A stretch of 25,600 nucleotides of DNA from a virus. The stretch is taken from positions 1-25,600 of IMG/VR virus record IMGVR_UViG_3300007609_000080. One strand, written 5' to 3'. Positions within the stretch are counted from its first letter, which is position 1. Each line of letters opens with the position of its first letter. The position numbers and the translations under genes were made by a program. Of this stretch, positions 1 to 7,108 are shown piece after piece. The notes beneath the pieces were generated by a model. The model made no database searches, was not told the DNA's origin, and saw only the letters and a list, made by a program, of their open reading frames with translations.

Positions 1-219
1 AGTGGCCGTCCGGGTCTATGGGATGACTACTGTAAGTTCCTAGCCAACCGTAAGCAACTCCGTGAGAACGAACGTAAGCGCATTGCCGCTAAGAAGGCAA
101 GACGCAAAAGACTAATCAAAGACTGGTGCATAGGCATCGCAGTATCTGTTGGAGTGCTTAGTGCAGTAGGTATTGCAGTATACATTTTGTACTGGCTCAT
201 CACAACCAAAGGCAGGTAG
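1..219 (+). CDS. Partial small membrane protein (C-terminal 72 residues)
   Basis: An open frame enters from the left edge and ends at the TAG at 217-219; its start lies outside the window. The visible part has a very basic stretch (about residues 18-40, many Arg and Lys) followed by one strong hydrophobic segment (about residues 44-66, including SVGVLSAVGIAVYILYWL) and a short Lys/Arg tail. This is the shape of a single-span membrane protein with a positively charged cytoplasmic segment. It sits six bases before the next gene and just upstream of the holin and lysozyme, so a role in lysis (extra holin or spanin-like part) is possible but not shown. No family is recognised. Confidence 0.6.
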   Translation, partial: SGRPGLWDDYCKFLANRKQLRENERKRIAAKKARRKRLIKDWCIGIAVSVGVLSAVGIAVYILYWLITTKGR

Positions 220-224
220 TTCAT

Positions 225-407
225 ATGTGGATGCTATTCGTAATCGTACTAGAAGCTGACAGGTATTTCGTAGCACCCCGTGGTCCGTACCCCACGATGG
301 AAGTTTGCTTTGAAGAGCGTGAGCGTATTCTCACTACGTTTCCAGAGCCTAAAATAAACTACGAAGCTGTGTGCATACACACTGATAAGGTAGGTGGAGC
401 AACATGA
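225..407 (+). CDS. Small conserved-type phage protein, unknown function
   Basis: A 60-aa protein with a hydrophobic start (MWMLFVIVLEA), a central charged part (FEERERI) and a Cys-containing end (EAVCIHTDK). A purine-rich ribosome site (AGG) lies about 8 bases before the ATG. Its stop overlaps the holin start by 4 bases (ATGA), so the two are probably co-translated. Small proteins of this general shape are common in phages, but I recognise no function. The short hydrophobic N-terminus could be a membrane anchor or a strand of a small beta/alpha fold. Confidence 0.65.
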   Translation: MWMLFVIVLEADRYFVAPRGPYPTMEVCFEERERILTTFPEPKINYEAVCIHTDKVGGAT

Positions 408-781
408 TTTGGGGAGCATTACTTGGTGGGGCAGTCGATCTCGCCAAAGACTTTATTAAAGGTAAGGTTGAAGAGTCTAAGATCAAGAGAGACATTAAGC
501 TAGAAAAGTTAGCGAATGATGCCGAATGGGAAAAGACTGCCGTATCAGGTATGGCAGGAAGCTGGAAAGATGAATGGTTTACTGTAGTCTTGTCCGCACC
601 TTTACTGTTCATTGGGTACGGCATTTGGGTTGACGATCCTCAAGTCATAGAACGAGTAAAGCTAGGGTTTCAAACGTTGCAAGAACTTCCCGAATTTTAT
701 CAATATCTCTTATACACAGTGGTAGGCGCCAGCTTTGGTCTCAAGCTAGGATCTAAAGTCACTGATTTTATTAAGAAGTAA
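404..781 (+). CDS. Putative holin (GTA/3TM holin-like)
   Basis: This 125-aa protein resembles the 'holin of 3TMs' family (PF11351) of alphaproteobacterial phages and gene transfer agents. It has a short hydrophobic N-terminus (MIWGALLGGA), a charged helix rich in Lys and Glu (about 20-45), then SWKDEW leading into a membrane segment (about 59-76) and a second one (about 98-116), ending in basic residues. Holins pore the inner membrane at a set time and let the endolysin reach the cell wall. The lysozyme follows 20 bases downstream and has no signal peptide of its own, which fits. The family call is from pattern memory, not a search. Confidence 0.75.
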   Translation: MIWGALLGGAVDLAKDFIKGKVEESKIKRDIKLEKLANDAEWEKTAVSGMAGSWKDEWFTVVLSAPLLFIGYGIWVDDPQVIERVKLGFQTLQELPEFYQYLLYTVVGASFGLKLGSKVTDFIKK

Positions 782-801
782 CTCTTTCAATTTAATTAAA
801 A

Positions 802-1326
802 ATGGATATAACTATGTCATTGAATAACGATACTACATTCCAAACCGTAATTGAAATGGTACTGAAGCACGAAGGTGGCTACGTAGATCATCCAAGTGAT
901 CCCGGTGGCGAAACAAACTTCGGTATTTCTAAGAGAGCTTACCCAGATGTCGATATTAAGAAACTTACCCCAAGCACTGCGGCAGAGATTTACAGACAAG
1001 ACTATTGGAATCGCATCTCTGGTGACTCTCTACCTGCTGGTGTTGGGGTCGTCGTTATGGATTACGCTGTTAATAGTGGAGTCTCTCGTGCCTCAAAGGC
1101 ACTCCAGTCAGTCTGTAATGCAGGAAAGGACGGTATCATCGGTCCACACACCCTCAACGCAGTACACATTGCATGTAACGACAACGGACAAGAGTTCGTG
1201 ATTGAAGGCGTAACAAACTTACGCAGAGAATTTATTCGTGGCTTGTCTATCTACGATACGTTCAGCAGAGGCTGGGAACGTCGTATTGATGAGACGTACG
1301 CCAAAGCAATGGAACTAATTAACTGA
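802..1326 (+). CDS. Endolysin, GH108 N-acetylmuramidase
   Basis: A 174-aa lysozyme of glycoside hydrolase family 108, which cuts the glycan strands of peptidoglycan. The family hallmark is clear: HEGGYVDHPSDPGGETNFGI with the catalytic Glu at residue 24, then DYWNRI (about 67-72), MDYAVNSG (about 86-93) and a C-terminal peptidoglycan-binding-like part around DGIIGPHTLNAV (110-121). Length is normal for the family. There is no signal peptide, so export depends on the holin upstream. The start is uncertain: ATG at 802 and ATG at 814 are both in frame and neither has a good ribosome site. Its last 20 codons are present again, in diverged form, at 1543-1599. Confidence 0.93.
   Translation: MDITMSLNNDTTFQTVIEMVLKHEGGYVDHPSDPGGETNFGISKRAYPDVDIKKLTPSTAAEIYRQDYWNRISGDSLPAGVGVVVMDYAVNSGVSRASKALQSVCNAGKDGIIGPHTLNAVHIACNDNGQEFVIEGVTNLRREFIRGLSIYDTFSRGWERRIDETYAKAMELIN
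1264..1323 (+). repeat. Lysozyme tail, copy 1 of an imperfect duplication
   Basis: The last 20 sense codons of the lysozyme (SRGWERRIDETYAKAMELIN). A second, diverged copy lies about 220 bases downstream, on the far side of a small gene. The copies differ mainly at silent codon positions. Confidence 0.85.
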
Positions 1327-1336
1327 GGTAAACACA

Positions 1337-1513
1337 ATGATGAATTCTAAGGCAAACAAAAAGAAAGCTGGTGGTGGTGGAGTAATGGTTCCTCGCTCTG
1401 CCCGTACACGTATGGCTAAAGGTGGCATGGCAACTTCTGCTAAAAAGAAAGTCAAAAAAACAAATGGTGGCGGAGTTATGGTGCCACGATCTGCTCGTCG
1501 CACAATGAAATAA
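1337..1513 (+). CDS. Small basic Gly-rich protein with two VMVPRSAR repeats
   Basis: A 58-aa reading frame. It starts at ATG 1337 (a second ATG follows at once) with a good ribosome site, GAGG, 8 bases upstream. The protein is very basic (many Lys and Arg) and consists of two similar halves: a Lys-rich run, then GGGGVMVPRSAR (12-23), then another Lys-rich run and GGGVMVPRSAR (44-54), ending RTMK. There are almost no acidic residues. A nucleic-acid- or membrane-associated small virion or lysis protein is possible, but I recognise no family. The flanking lysozyme-tail copies suggest the gene arrived by recombination. The stop codon shares a base with the ATG of the remnant frame that follows (TAATG). 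Confidence 0.7.
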   Translation: MMNSKANKKKAGGGGVMVPRSARTRMAKGGMATSAKKKVKKTNGGGVMVPRSARRTMK

Positions 1514-1602
1514 TGCAGATAATATTACGTATGGAGCAAGTATCACGTGGCTGGGAACGGCGTATTGATGAGACACGTGCTAAGGCAATGGAGTTAATTT
1601 AA
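1513..1602 (+). pseudogene. Remnant of a second lysozyme gene (C-terminal tail only)
   Basis: A 29-codon frame that begins at ATG 1513 (TAATG overlap with the gene before; another ATG at 1531) and ends at TAA 1600. Its last 19 codons read SRGWERRIDETRAKAMELI, matching the lysozyme end at 18 of 19 positions, with Tyr replaced by Arg and the last Asn lost. Nothing of the catalytic domain is present, so it cannot be a working lysozyme. Most base differences from copy 1 are silent, so it probably came from a related phage's lysozyme and was not copied recently from its neighbour. It may still be translated as a short peptide. Confidence 0.75.
1543..1599 (+). repeat. Lysozyme tail, copy 2
   Basis: The second copy of the lysozyme 3' end (compare 1264-1323), placed just before the large virion gene at 1604. 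Codon-by-codon comparison shows one clear amino-acid change (TAC to CGT) and several silent changes such as AGC/TCA, AGA/CGT, CGT/CGG, ACG/ACA, GCC/GCT, AAA/AAG, GAA/GAG and CTA/TTA. Confidence 0.85.
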
Positions 1603-1603
1603 G

Positions 1604-4399
1604 ATGGCCGTAACTAGAGCACAATTAGATAGTTTGTACAACAGCCTTTTGGGCCGGGCACCTAGGCAAGAGGCCTATGACTACTGGCTAAGTCCTCAGC
1701 ATGCAGACTGGACCCCTTACAATGTTGCTAGCGCCATTGTTCAAGGCACAGAGTATCAAGAACGTAAAGCTCGTTTAGAGGCAGAAAAAAATCAACCAAC
1801 ATATCAGCCGGTAAGCTCAGGGCAAATTAAAACTGCTTTGAATAACATATATACGGCTGAGACAGGAAGGCCAGTTAGAGCGGAAGGTTTATCTTATTAC
1901 ACAGCGGACTACAACAAATATCGTGCCGCTGGTGATACACATGACCGAGCAATGGAAAAAATACTGGATTCTGTAAGGAGATCCTCGGAAGCCTCTGATT
2001 ACCGGCAGGCTGAAGCAAGAAGGCAAGAAGCGGAAAGACTGGCACGAGAAGAAGCACAGCGACGGGCACAAGAAGAAGCAGAAAGACAGGCTGAAGCCCA
2101 GAGACAGGCTGAAGCCCAACGGCGTGCACAAGAGGAAGCCCAACGGCGTGCACAAGAGGAAGCCCAACGGCAGGCTGAAGCCCAACGGCGTGCACAAGAA
2201 GAAGCACAAAGAAGGGCACAAGAAGAGGCACAGAGACAGGCTGAAGCTCAGCGACGTGCACAAGAGGAAGCACAACGGCGTGCGCAAGAAGAAGCACAGA
2301 GGCAGGCTAGTGCCAATGCTATATCGGATTTAGATACTGTGTATCGTACCTATCTTGGAAGAACCCTTGGAGATGAGGGTAGATCCTTCTGGGTATCAGA
2401 AATTGAAAAAGCAGTTGCATCAGGAACACCCTATAACACTGCATTGAGCAATGCTGTTGCCGCAATTACGTCTTCTGATGAAGCGACTAACTTTGCAACA
2501 ACTGGTGTAGCACGAACAGATGTGCCCGGAAGTACTGCACTTCAACAACAACAACAGGAACAACAACAGGAACAGGAACAACAGGCTGAAACACCACAAA
2601 CGCCAGAAGAAACAGGATACACTTCAGAAGAACAAGCTCGGTACGATCAAGCAAATAATTTGTACCAGCTTATGTTTGGTCGCCCGTTAGCACAAGAAGG
2701 CGCAGATTATTGGGTTCGTGGAGGAGGTGCTAATGTACCCCTTACCTATCAACAGATTTTAGAATCTGCACAACAAGAAGACAAAGATCGCTTTGAAGCT
2801 AACGTACGTCAGCAAGTACTAGATCAATACGCAGGTGTAGGACGTACCGGATTCGGTACTGCCCCGAATCAAATTGATCAAGAAGGCTATGACTACTATG
2901 TTGATGAATTGCTTTCTGGTCAAGTTACGTTAAACGATTTTCCTGCAGTATTTCGGTCTGGGGTTGATGAATACATCGCAGAAAATCCTGACGATGAATA
3001 TTCACAAACAATGACTGACTACATGTCTCAACCTCGTGAGTCTTCAGTAGGTGCAGTTGTTGTAGGACAACCTCAAGTTGGTGAAGTGGGCGTTGTTGAA
3101 TATGCGGGCTTACAGGCAGGTGAACCTACTTTACCTGTAGGTACTAAGCTGACAGGGGATTTAGCTCAATTAGAAGCTACAGACGAAACACTACAAGCCT
3201 TAACCCCCCAAACTACGTTATCGGTTGAAGATCAGTATGTAGCGACTCCACCAGACATCACTGCAAGCATTGTAACGGCTCCTACGCCAACGGATGCTGT
3301 TACTGCTACCGCTAGTACCACAGACCTCGTAGAACAGCCTGAAGCGGCTCAGATGACCGCTGAGAAGTCTTTAGAGCAGATTAACGCAGAAGCTGATGCT
3401 TTACAGGCCGCTCGTCAAGACTTAAGCGAGATTGACCCGAAGGCAACAGTACAAGGGCAATTAACTCTACTACAAACTCAATTTGACGATGGCGAAATTC
3501 CTGTATGGGCTTCTGGTGCGTACAGACAAGTTAATGCCTTAATGGCACAGCGTGGTGTCGGTGGCTCTACGATTGCCGCTGAGGCGATTACAAACGCCCT
3601 CATGCAGTCTGCCTTACCGATTGCACAGCAGGATGCTTCGTTTTACCAGAACGTAACGATTCAGAACTTGAGTAACGAACAACAAGCGGAGATGGCTAAG
3701 TTCAATGCTCGTACGACTGCTATCTTCAACGATCAGGCGGCAGAGAATGCGGCTCGTAGTTTGAATACGCAATCGGAGAATGAACTGTCTCAGTTCTTTG
3801 CACAACTTGCTCAGAATGTGTCGCTAGCAAACACACAACAAGTTAACGCAATGGAGCAGTTTAACGCAACCGCTGAAAACCAAGCAACACAATTCTTTGC
3901 AGAGCTTGGCTTAACTGCAGATACCTTTAATGCGGATGCGATTAACGAACTGGCTACCTTTGATGCAGAGCAAGCAAACATCATTGCTCAGTTCAATGCA
4001 AACATGAAGAACCAACGTGAACAGTTTAACGTACAGAACCAGTTAGCGATTGATGCATCGAATGTACAGTGGCGTAGGGATGTCAATACACAGAACACTG
4101 CCGCTACCAATGCGGCATTGCAGTTTGACGCACAGAACTTACTGGCTGTACAGCAGACTGCCTTGAACAACATTTGGCAACACTACGATACACTACTGAG
4201 CTATGCGTTCACAGCAGAAGAGTCTGCAAAAGAACGTGCACTTAACTTAACCATTTCATCTATGAATGCTGAAATGCAACGTCAAATTGCAGAAGATAGT
4301 TCCTTCCTAGATTCTATTACAGGGATCGTAAGTGGAGGTGCTACTCTATTAGGTTCTGAATCAGGATTTAAAATTGCAGAAAGCTGGGGTCTAGTCTAA
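1604..4399 (+). CDS. Large modular virion protein: DUF4214-like repeats, coiled coil, Phe-Asn repeats
   Basis: A 931-aa protein, probably part of the virion. Parts in order: DUF4214-like modules (pattern LYxxxLGRxxxxEGxxYW) at about 8-52 and 77-130; a long Ala/Arg/Gln/Glu coiled coil (about 133-236); further modules at about 243-297 (LDTVYRTYLGRTLGDEG) and 350-395 (LYQLMFGRPLAQEGADYW), separated by a poly-Gln/Glu linker (about 314-328); a weaker fifth around 424-450; a Thr/Pro/Val-rich linker; and a C-terminal helical part with ASGAYRQVNALMAQRG, then FNA-type motifs about every 20 residues (roughly 690-850). The C-terminal part recalls internal or tail proteins of marine T7-like phages. No enzyme motif is seen. 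Whether it is tail, adhesin or internal protein is open. Confidence 0.7.
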   Translation: MAVTRAQLDSLYNSLLGRAPRQEAYDYWLSPQHADWTPYNVASAIVQGTEYQERKARLEAEKNQPTYQPVSSGQIKTALNNIYTAETGRPVRAEGLSYYTADYNKYRAAGDTHDRAMEKILDSVRRSSEASDYRQAEARRQEAERLAREEAQRRAQEEAERQAEAQRQAEAQRRAQEEAQRRAQEEAQRQAEAQRRAQEEAQRRAQEEAQRQAEAQRRAQEEAQRRAQEEAQRQASANAISDLDTVYRTYLGRTLGDEGRSFWVSEIEKAVASGTPYNTALSNAVAAITSSDEATNFATTGVARTDVPGSTALQQQQQEQQQEQEQQAETPQTPEETGYTSEEQARYDQANNLYQLMFGRPLAQEGADYWVRGGGANVPLTYQQILESAQQEDKDRFEANVRQQVLDQYAGVGRTGFGTAPNQIDQEGYDYYVDELLSGQVTLNDFPAVFRSGVDEYIAENPDDEYSQTMTDYMSQPRESSVGAVVVGQPQVGEVGVVEYAGLQAGEPTLPVGTKLTGDLAQLEATDETLQALTPQTTLSVEDQYVATPPDITASIVTAPTPTDAVTATASTTDLVEQPEAAQMTAEKSLEQINAEADALQAARQDLSEIDPKATVQGQLTLLQTQFDDGEIPVWASGAYRQVNALMAQRGVGGSTIAAEAITNALMQSALPIAQQDASFYQNVTIQNLSNEQQAEMAKFNARTTAIFNDQAAENAARSLNTQSENELSQFFAQLAQNVSLANTQQVNAMEQFNATAENQATQFFAELGLTADTFNADAINELATFDAEQANIIAQFNANMKNQREQFNVQNQLAIDASNVQWRRDVNTQNTAATNAALQFDAQNLLAVQQTALNNIWQHYDTLLSYAFTAEESAKERALNLTISSMNAEMQRQIAEDSSFLDSITGIVSGGATLLGSESGFKIAESWGLV
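2037..2309 (+). repeat. In-frame tandem repeat coding for an (A,Q,E,R)-rich coiled coil
   Basis: A run of near-identical short units (variants of CAAGAAGAAGCACAACGGCGT and CAGGCTGAAGCCCAACGG) coding for alternating RRAQEEAQ and RQAEAQ blocks. Neighbouring units differ at silent positions, so the repeat is not brand-new, but it is the kind of tract that gains and loses units by slippage or recombination. It forms the coiled-coil spacer of the 931-aa protein. Confidence 0.85.
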
Positions 4400-4624
4400 A
4401 TGAATGATTTATTTGATGCGCTGTACAAAGCAGTGGATGACTACATGAATATAGATACGTTGACTCCACGGCAACAACAACGCATTCGTGGTATCTACGA
4501 ACAGTATCACTACTCGTATGACGTAGTCGAAGATCTTGTACGCCTAGAGACTACTGCTAATGATGCTAAGGGTAAGTCTAAGGCAAAAAAGAAAAAGGAC
4601 GAGGATAACAATGAATCCAACTAG
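4400..4624 (+). CDS. Small charged protein between virion genes, unknown
   Basis: A 74-aa protein starting directly after the stop of the 931-aa gene (TAA then ATG, no gap) and overlapping the next gene by 14 bases. The first 50 residues look helical and carry several Tyr (YEQYHYSYDVVEDL). The end is a highly charged tail, Lys-rich (KGKSKAKKKKDED) then acidic and Asn-rich. The tight packing among structural genes suggests a minor virion or assembly protein. No family is recognised. Confidence 0.7.
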   Translation: MNDLFDALYKAVDDYMNIDTLTPRQQQRIRGIYEQYHYSYDVVEDLVRLETTANDAKGKSKAKKKKDEDNNESN

Positions 4625-5198
4625 ATTTCTTAAGGCTCCGATACCGGGCGAGAATCTAACTCAAGATACCCGTGGGTATGCATGGCATCGTCCTCCACAG
4701 TACCCTGACTTTGATGATGCCTTTGAGTATTTTATTGATACGGTACTCGGCGAAAAAGACAGACTACTGGCGGGTATAACACTTGTCAGTAGTGGTGTGT
4801 CCGCAATGAGTGCCCTGAACACTGTACTGCTTAATATGGTTGGTGCAGGCAAGATTACACCTGACATGTCCCTGATGATTGCAGGTCCTGCGTACAAAGT
4901 CTTTACGAGTGCCCTAGACGACATGGGTATTGAGTACCTGACAGGCTTTGACAGTCCAGATGACATGAAAGCCTTCTTAAGTAAAGAGCCTTCACAGCGT
5001 ACAAAGAAAAGCATTCAACTGACTGCAGAACAAGAAGAGCAGTTTGATAAGATGCAAGAGGAGCTAGAAGATGTTCGTATGCCTGTAGGTGGCTTAATGG
5101 GCGCACCCAGTGACGAAGAGCAACCGATTGACATTCCACGTGAGCAAACAGGTCGTGCATTGATTGAAGCTCCCGATGATAAAGAGGACAAAGCGTAA
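4611..5198 (+). CDS. Putative internal virion protein (gp14-like position and size)
   Basis: A 195-aa protein. I chose ATG 4611 (MNPTRFLKAPIPGENLT) and not the longer frame from 4560, because GAGG lies 6 bases before it and the extra residues would run through the Lys-rich tail of the upstream gene. Features: a Pro-rich start (APIPGENLT, HRPPQYPDF), one hydrophobic helix-prone stretch (about 53-82, LLAGITLVSSGVSAMSALN), a charged middle and a Glu/Asp-rich end. T7 gp14, a 196-aa ejection protein, also precedes two much larger ones, as here. The link rests on size, order and the hydrophobic stretch only. It overlaps the next start by one base (TAATG). Confidence 0.6.
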   Translation: MNPTRFLKAPIPGENLTQDTRGYAWHRPPQYPDFDDAFEYFIDTVLGEKDRLLAGITLVSSGVSAMSALNTVLLNMVGAGKITPDMSLMIAGPAYKVFTSALDDMGIEYLTGFDSPDDMKAFLSKEPSQRTKKSIQLTAEQEEQFDKMQEELEDVRMPVGGLMGAPSDEEQPIDIPREQTGRALIEAPDDKEDKA

Positions 5199-7105
5199 TG
5201 GCAGTAGGATTTGGTAGAGCCATAGCGGCGGCTGTAGCTGGTGGATTAACTGGCTTAGGTGAAGCCGCCTTACGGCGTGACGAAAAACGTGCCGAGGACT
5301 CTAAGCTCGTGTACGCAAGTGCTGTCAAAGAAGCAGATAGAATGCGAGAGAAGCGTGAAGAACTGATTGATGCTTCCATAGCAGAACGTAAAAAAGTTCA
5401 GGCACTGATGCTAACAAACGTAGACGGTAAGCGTTTAAACGAAGCTGAAGCTCTTGCTGTTGTCAAACGTGCAGATGCCCTAGGCATTGATAACCCAGAA
5501 GACGTATTAGAGAAGTACAACATAACTTCTGGAGATCAGACCACTATTGTAGAAGTACCCGGTAAGACTCGTAAGGTCGAAGTTGAAACCGAAGGACTAA
5601 TCGCTGAAGGCCGTGGACGTACTATCTTTGGTGATGATAGAGAAGTAGTGTCGTCAAAAGCTCGTGATTTGCTCAAGGCAACAGGTCGTGACCTTGAGTT
5701 TGAAATGCCTGCAGAGCGTAGGGTAGCTGGCGTAACCTTTGAGCCGAAGCCCGATCCATCAAAATACAAGCCTTCACTTGTACAGGTAGTCAATACCGAT
5801 ACAAAGGAAGTCGTACAGGATGTTGTGCAGACCATTTCCTTTGACGCAAACAATCAACCAAAAATTGAATACCATACCACTGATGGATCTAAGTTCACCC
5901 CCGGTGAAAACATGGTTGTCACAGACAATCCATCTGCATACACCAAGAAAGATACGCCAACAGGATTCCAGATTGGATCATATACTATACTTGACCCAGA
6001 AACAGAAGAACCTCGTGCCGTCGAAGGTCGCATAAATCCGAATACAGGTATTCGTGAAATACTGGACGACAAGACAGGTAAGTATGTATCTGCACCCGCT
6101 ACTGCACGTTGGAATGGCAAAACTCCAACAGTCACACGTCAAGAAGAAGATCCAAGATTTTTTGAGGTGTACGCAGGCGTTAAGGATTCTGTGTTTGAGG
6201 GCAAGGGATCTAAGCAGTTTACAGACCTTACCAGCGAGTACTTAAGCCAGCGAGGCGGTGTAGAGACCCTATTTAAAAACTACGAAATTCTTGCGCCACT
6301 TGCGCTAGATCGTAGGAACTATTCAGTTCTTAATAGATCAATTGGTAGCTTCGTGACAGGCGCACAAAACGAATTTGCCGGTATCAGTAGTGTCTTTATG
6401 TTTGAAACCGACGAAAACGGACAACCTAAACCTACAGAATTTGATGGGTTGGGTATACTAAGCCAGTTACAAGAAAACGAAGCAGGGCTTCGGGGCGCAC
6501 AGGATGCCGCATCAAAAGCTAAGCTCATGGAAAACTTAGCCTTGCAAATGGCAATTGCAGACATCATTGCAGATGGTGACCCACGTCCCTCTGACTTTGA
6601 TGTACGTGCCCGTATGGATCAATACAGAGCAAGTTCCCCTAAGTCCTTCTTGAGGAACTCCCGGTCAACTATTCAACGTAAAATGAATGCACTAGAAAGC
6701 AAGTTAGCAACAATTAAAGAGACAGGTACGTACAGAGAGTTGATTGCCAACTCTCAAGACTCAAGTATGTCTGATATGGAAATAAGAGCATACAATCGTT
6801 TGAAAGACATATACACACCACCTACAACAGAAGGGATCGAGTTACCTACCATTATGCAGGATGACTTTGATCCGTCTCAGTACACAGAAGACGAATACCC
6901 TGAAGTACCTCCAATATCTGAGATAACTGTTCCCGTAAGCATTCCCGGTCTTAACATTGTGAGTAGTCGAGTTGAGGGGTCAGACGTAATTCTCCAGACA
7001 CTCGACACAGACGGTAAAGAACAGTCTTCTAAGATCGATCTAGATGAAGCACTTAAACGCAAATACATCACTGAAGAAATCTACAACCAGTACAAAGGTC
7101 AATAA
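5198..7105 (+). CDS. Putative internal virion/ejection protein (gp15-like position)
   Basis: A 635-aa protein that starts at ATG 5198, sharing one base with the previous stop. It opens with a Gly/Ala-rich amphipathic stretch (FGRAIAAAVAGGLTGLGEAAL), then a long charged helix (about 25-75), followed by mixed beta-rich parts (about 110-320) with many Thr/Val/Asp and helical parts (about 330-535). The last 100 residues are acidic and Pro-rich (about 545-585) and then Val/Ser/Asp-rich. No catalytic motif is recognised. As the middle and mid-sized member of a 195/635/1112-aa trio it would match T7 gp15, part of the periplasmic ejection tube. This is inferred from layout, not sequence similarity. 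Confidence 0.6.
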   Translation: MAVGFGRAIAAAVAGGLTGLGEAALRRDEKRAEDSKLVYASAVKEADRMREKREELIDASIAERKKVQALMLTNVDGKRLNEAEALAVVKRADALGIDNPEDVLEKYNITSGDQTTIVEVPGKTRKVEVETEGLIAEGRGRTIFGDDREVVSSKARDLLKATGRDLEFEMPAERRVAGVTFEPKPDPSKYKPSLVQVVNTDTKEVVQDVVQTISFDANNQPKIEYHTTDGSKFTPGENMVVTDNPSAYTKKDTPTGFQIGSYTILDPETEEPRAVEGRINPNTGIREILDDKTGKYVSAPATARWNGKTPTVTRQEEDPRFFEVYAGVKDSVFEGKGSKQFTDLTSEYLSQRGGVETLFKNYEILAPLALDRRNYSVLNRSIGSFVTGAQNEFAGISSVFMFETDENGQPKPTEFDGLGILSQLQENEAGLRGAQDAASKAKLMENLALQMAIADIIADGDPRPSDFDVRARMDQYRASSPKSFLRNSRSTIQRKMNALESKLATIKETGTYRELIANSQDSSMSDMEIRAYNRLKDIYTPPTTEGIELPTIMQDDFDPSQYTEDEYPEVPPISEITVPVSIPGLNIVSSRVEGSDVILQTLDTDGKEQSSKIDLDEALKRKYITEEIYNQYKGQ

Positions 7106-7108
7106 GTT

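Noticed and set aside
1875-2297. Long minus-strand frames opposite the coiled-coil repeat
   Set aside because: They are Leu/Pro/Cys/Phe-rich mirror products of the repeat (for example runs of LLLVHAVGLQP) and arise from its periodic sequence; no ribosome site or context supports them.
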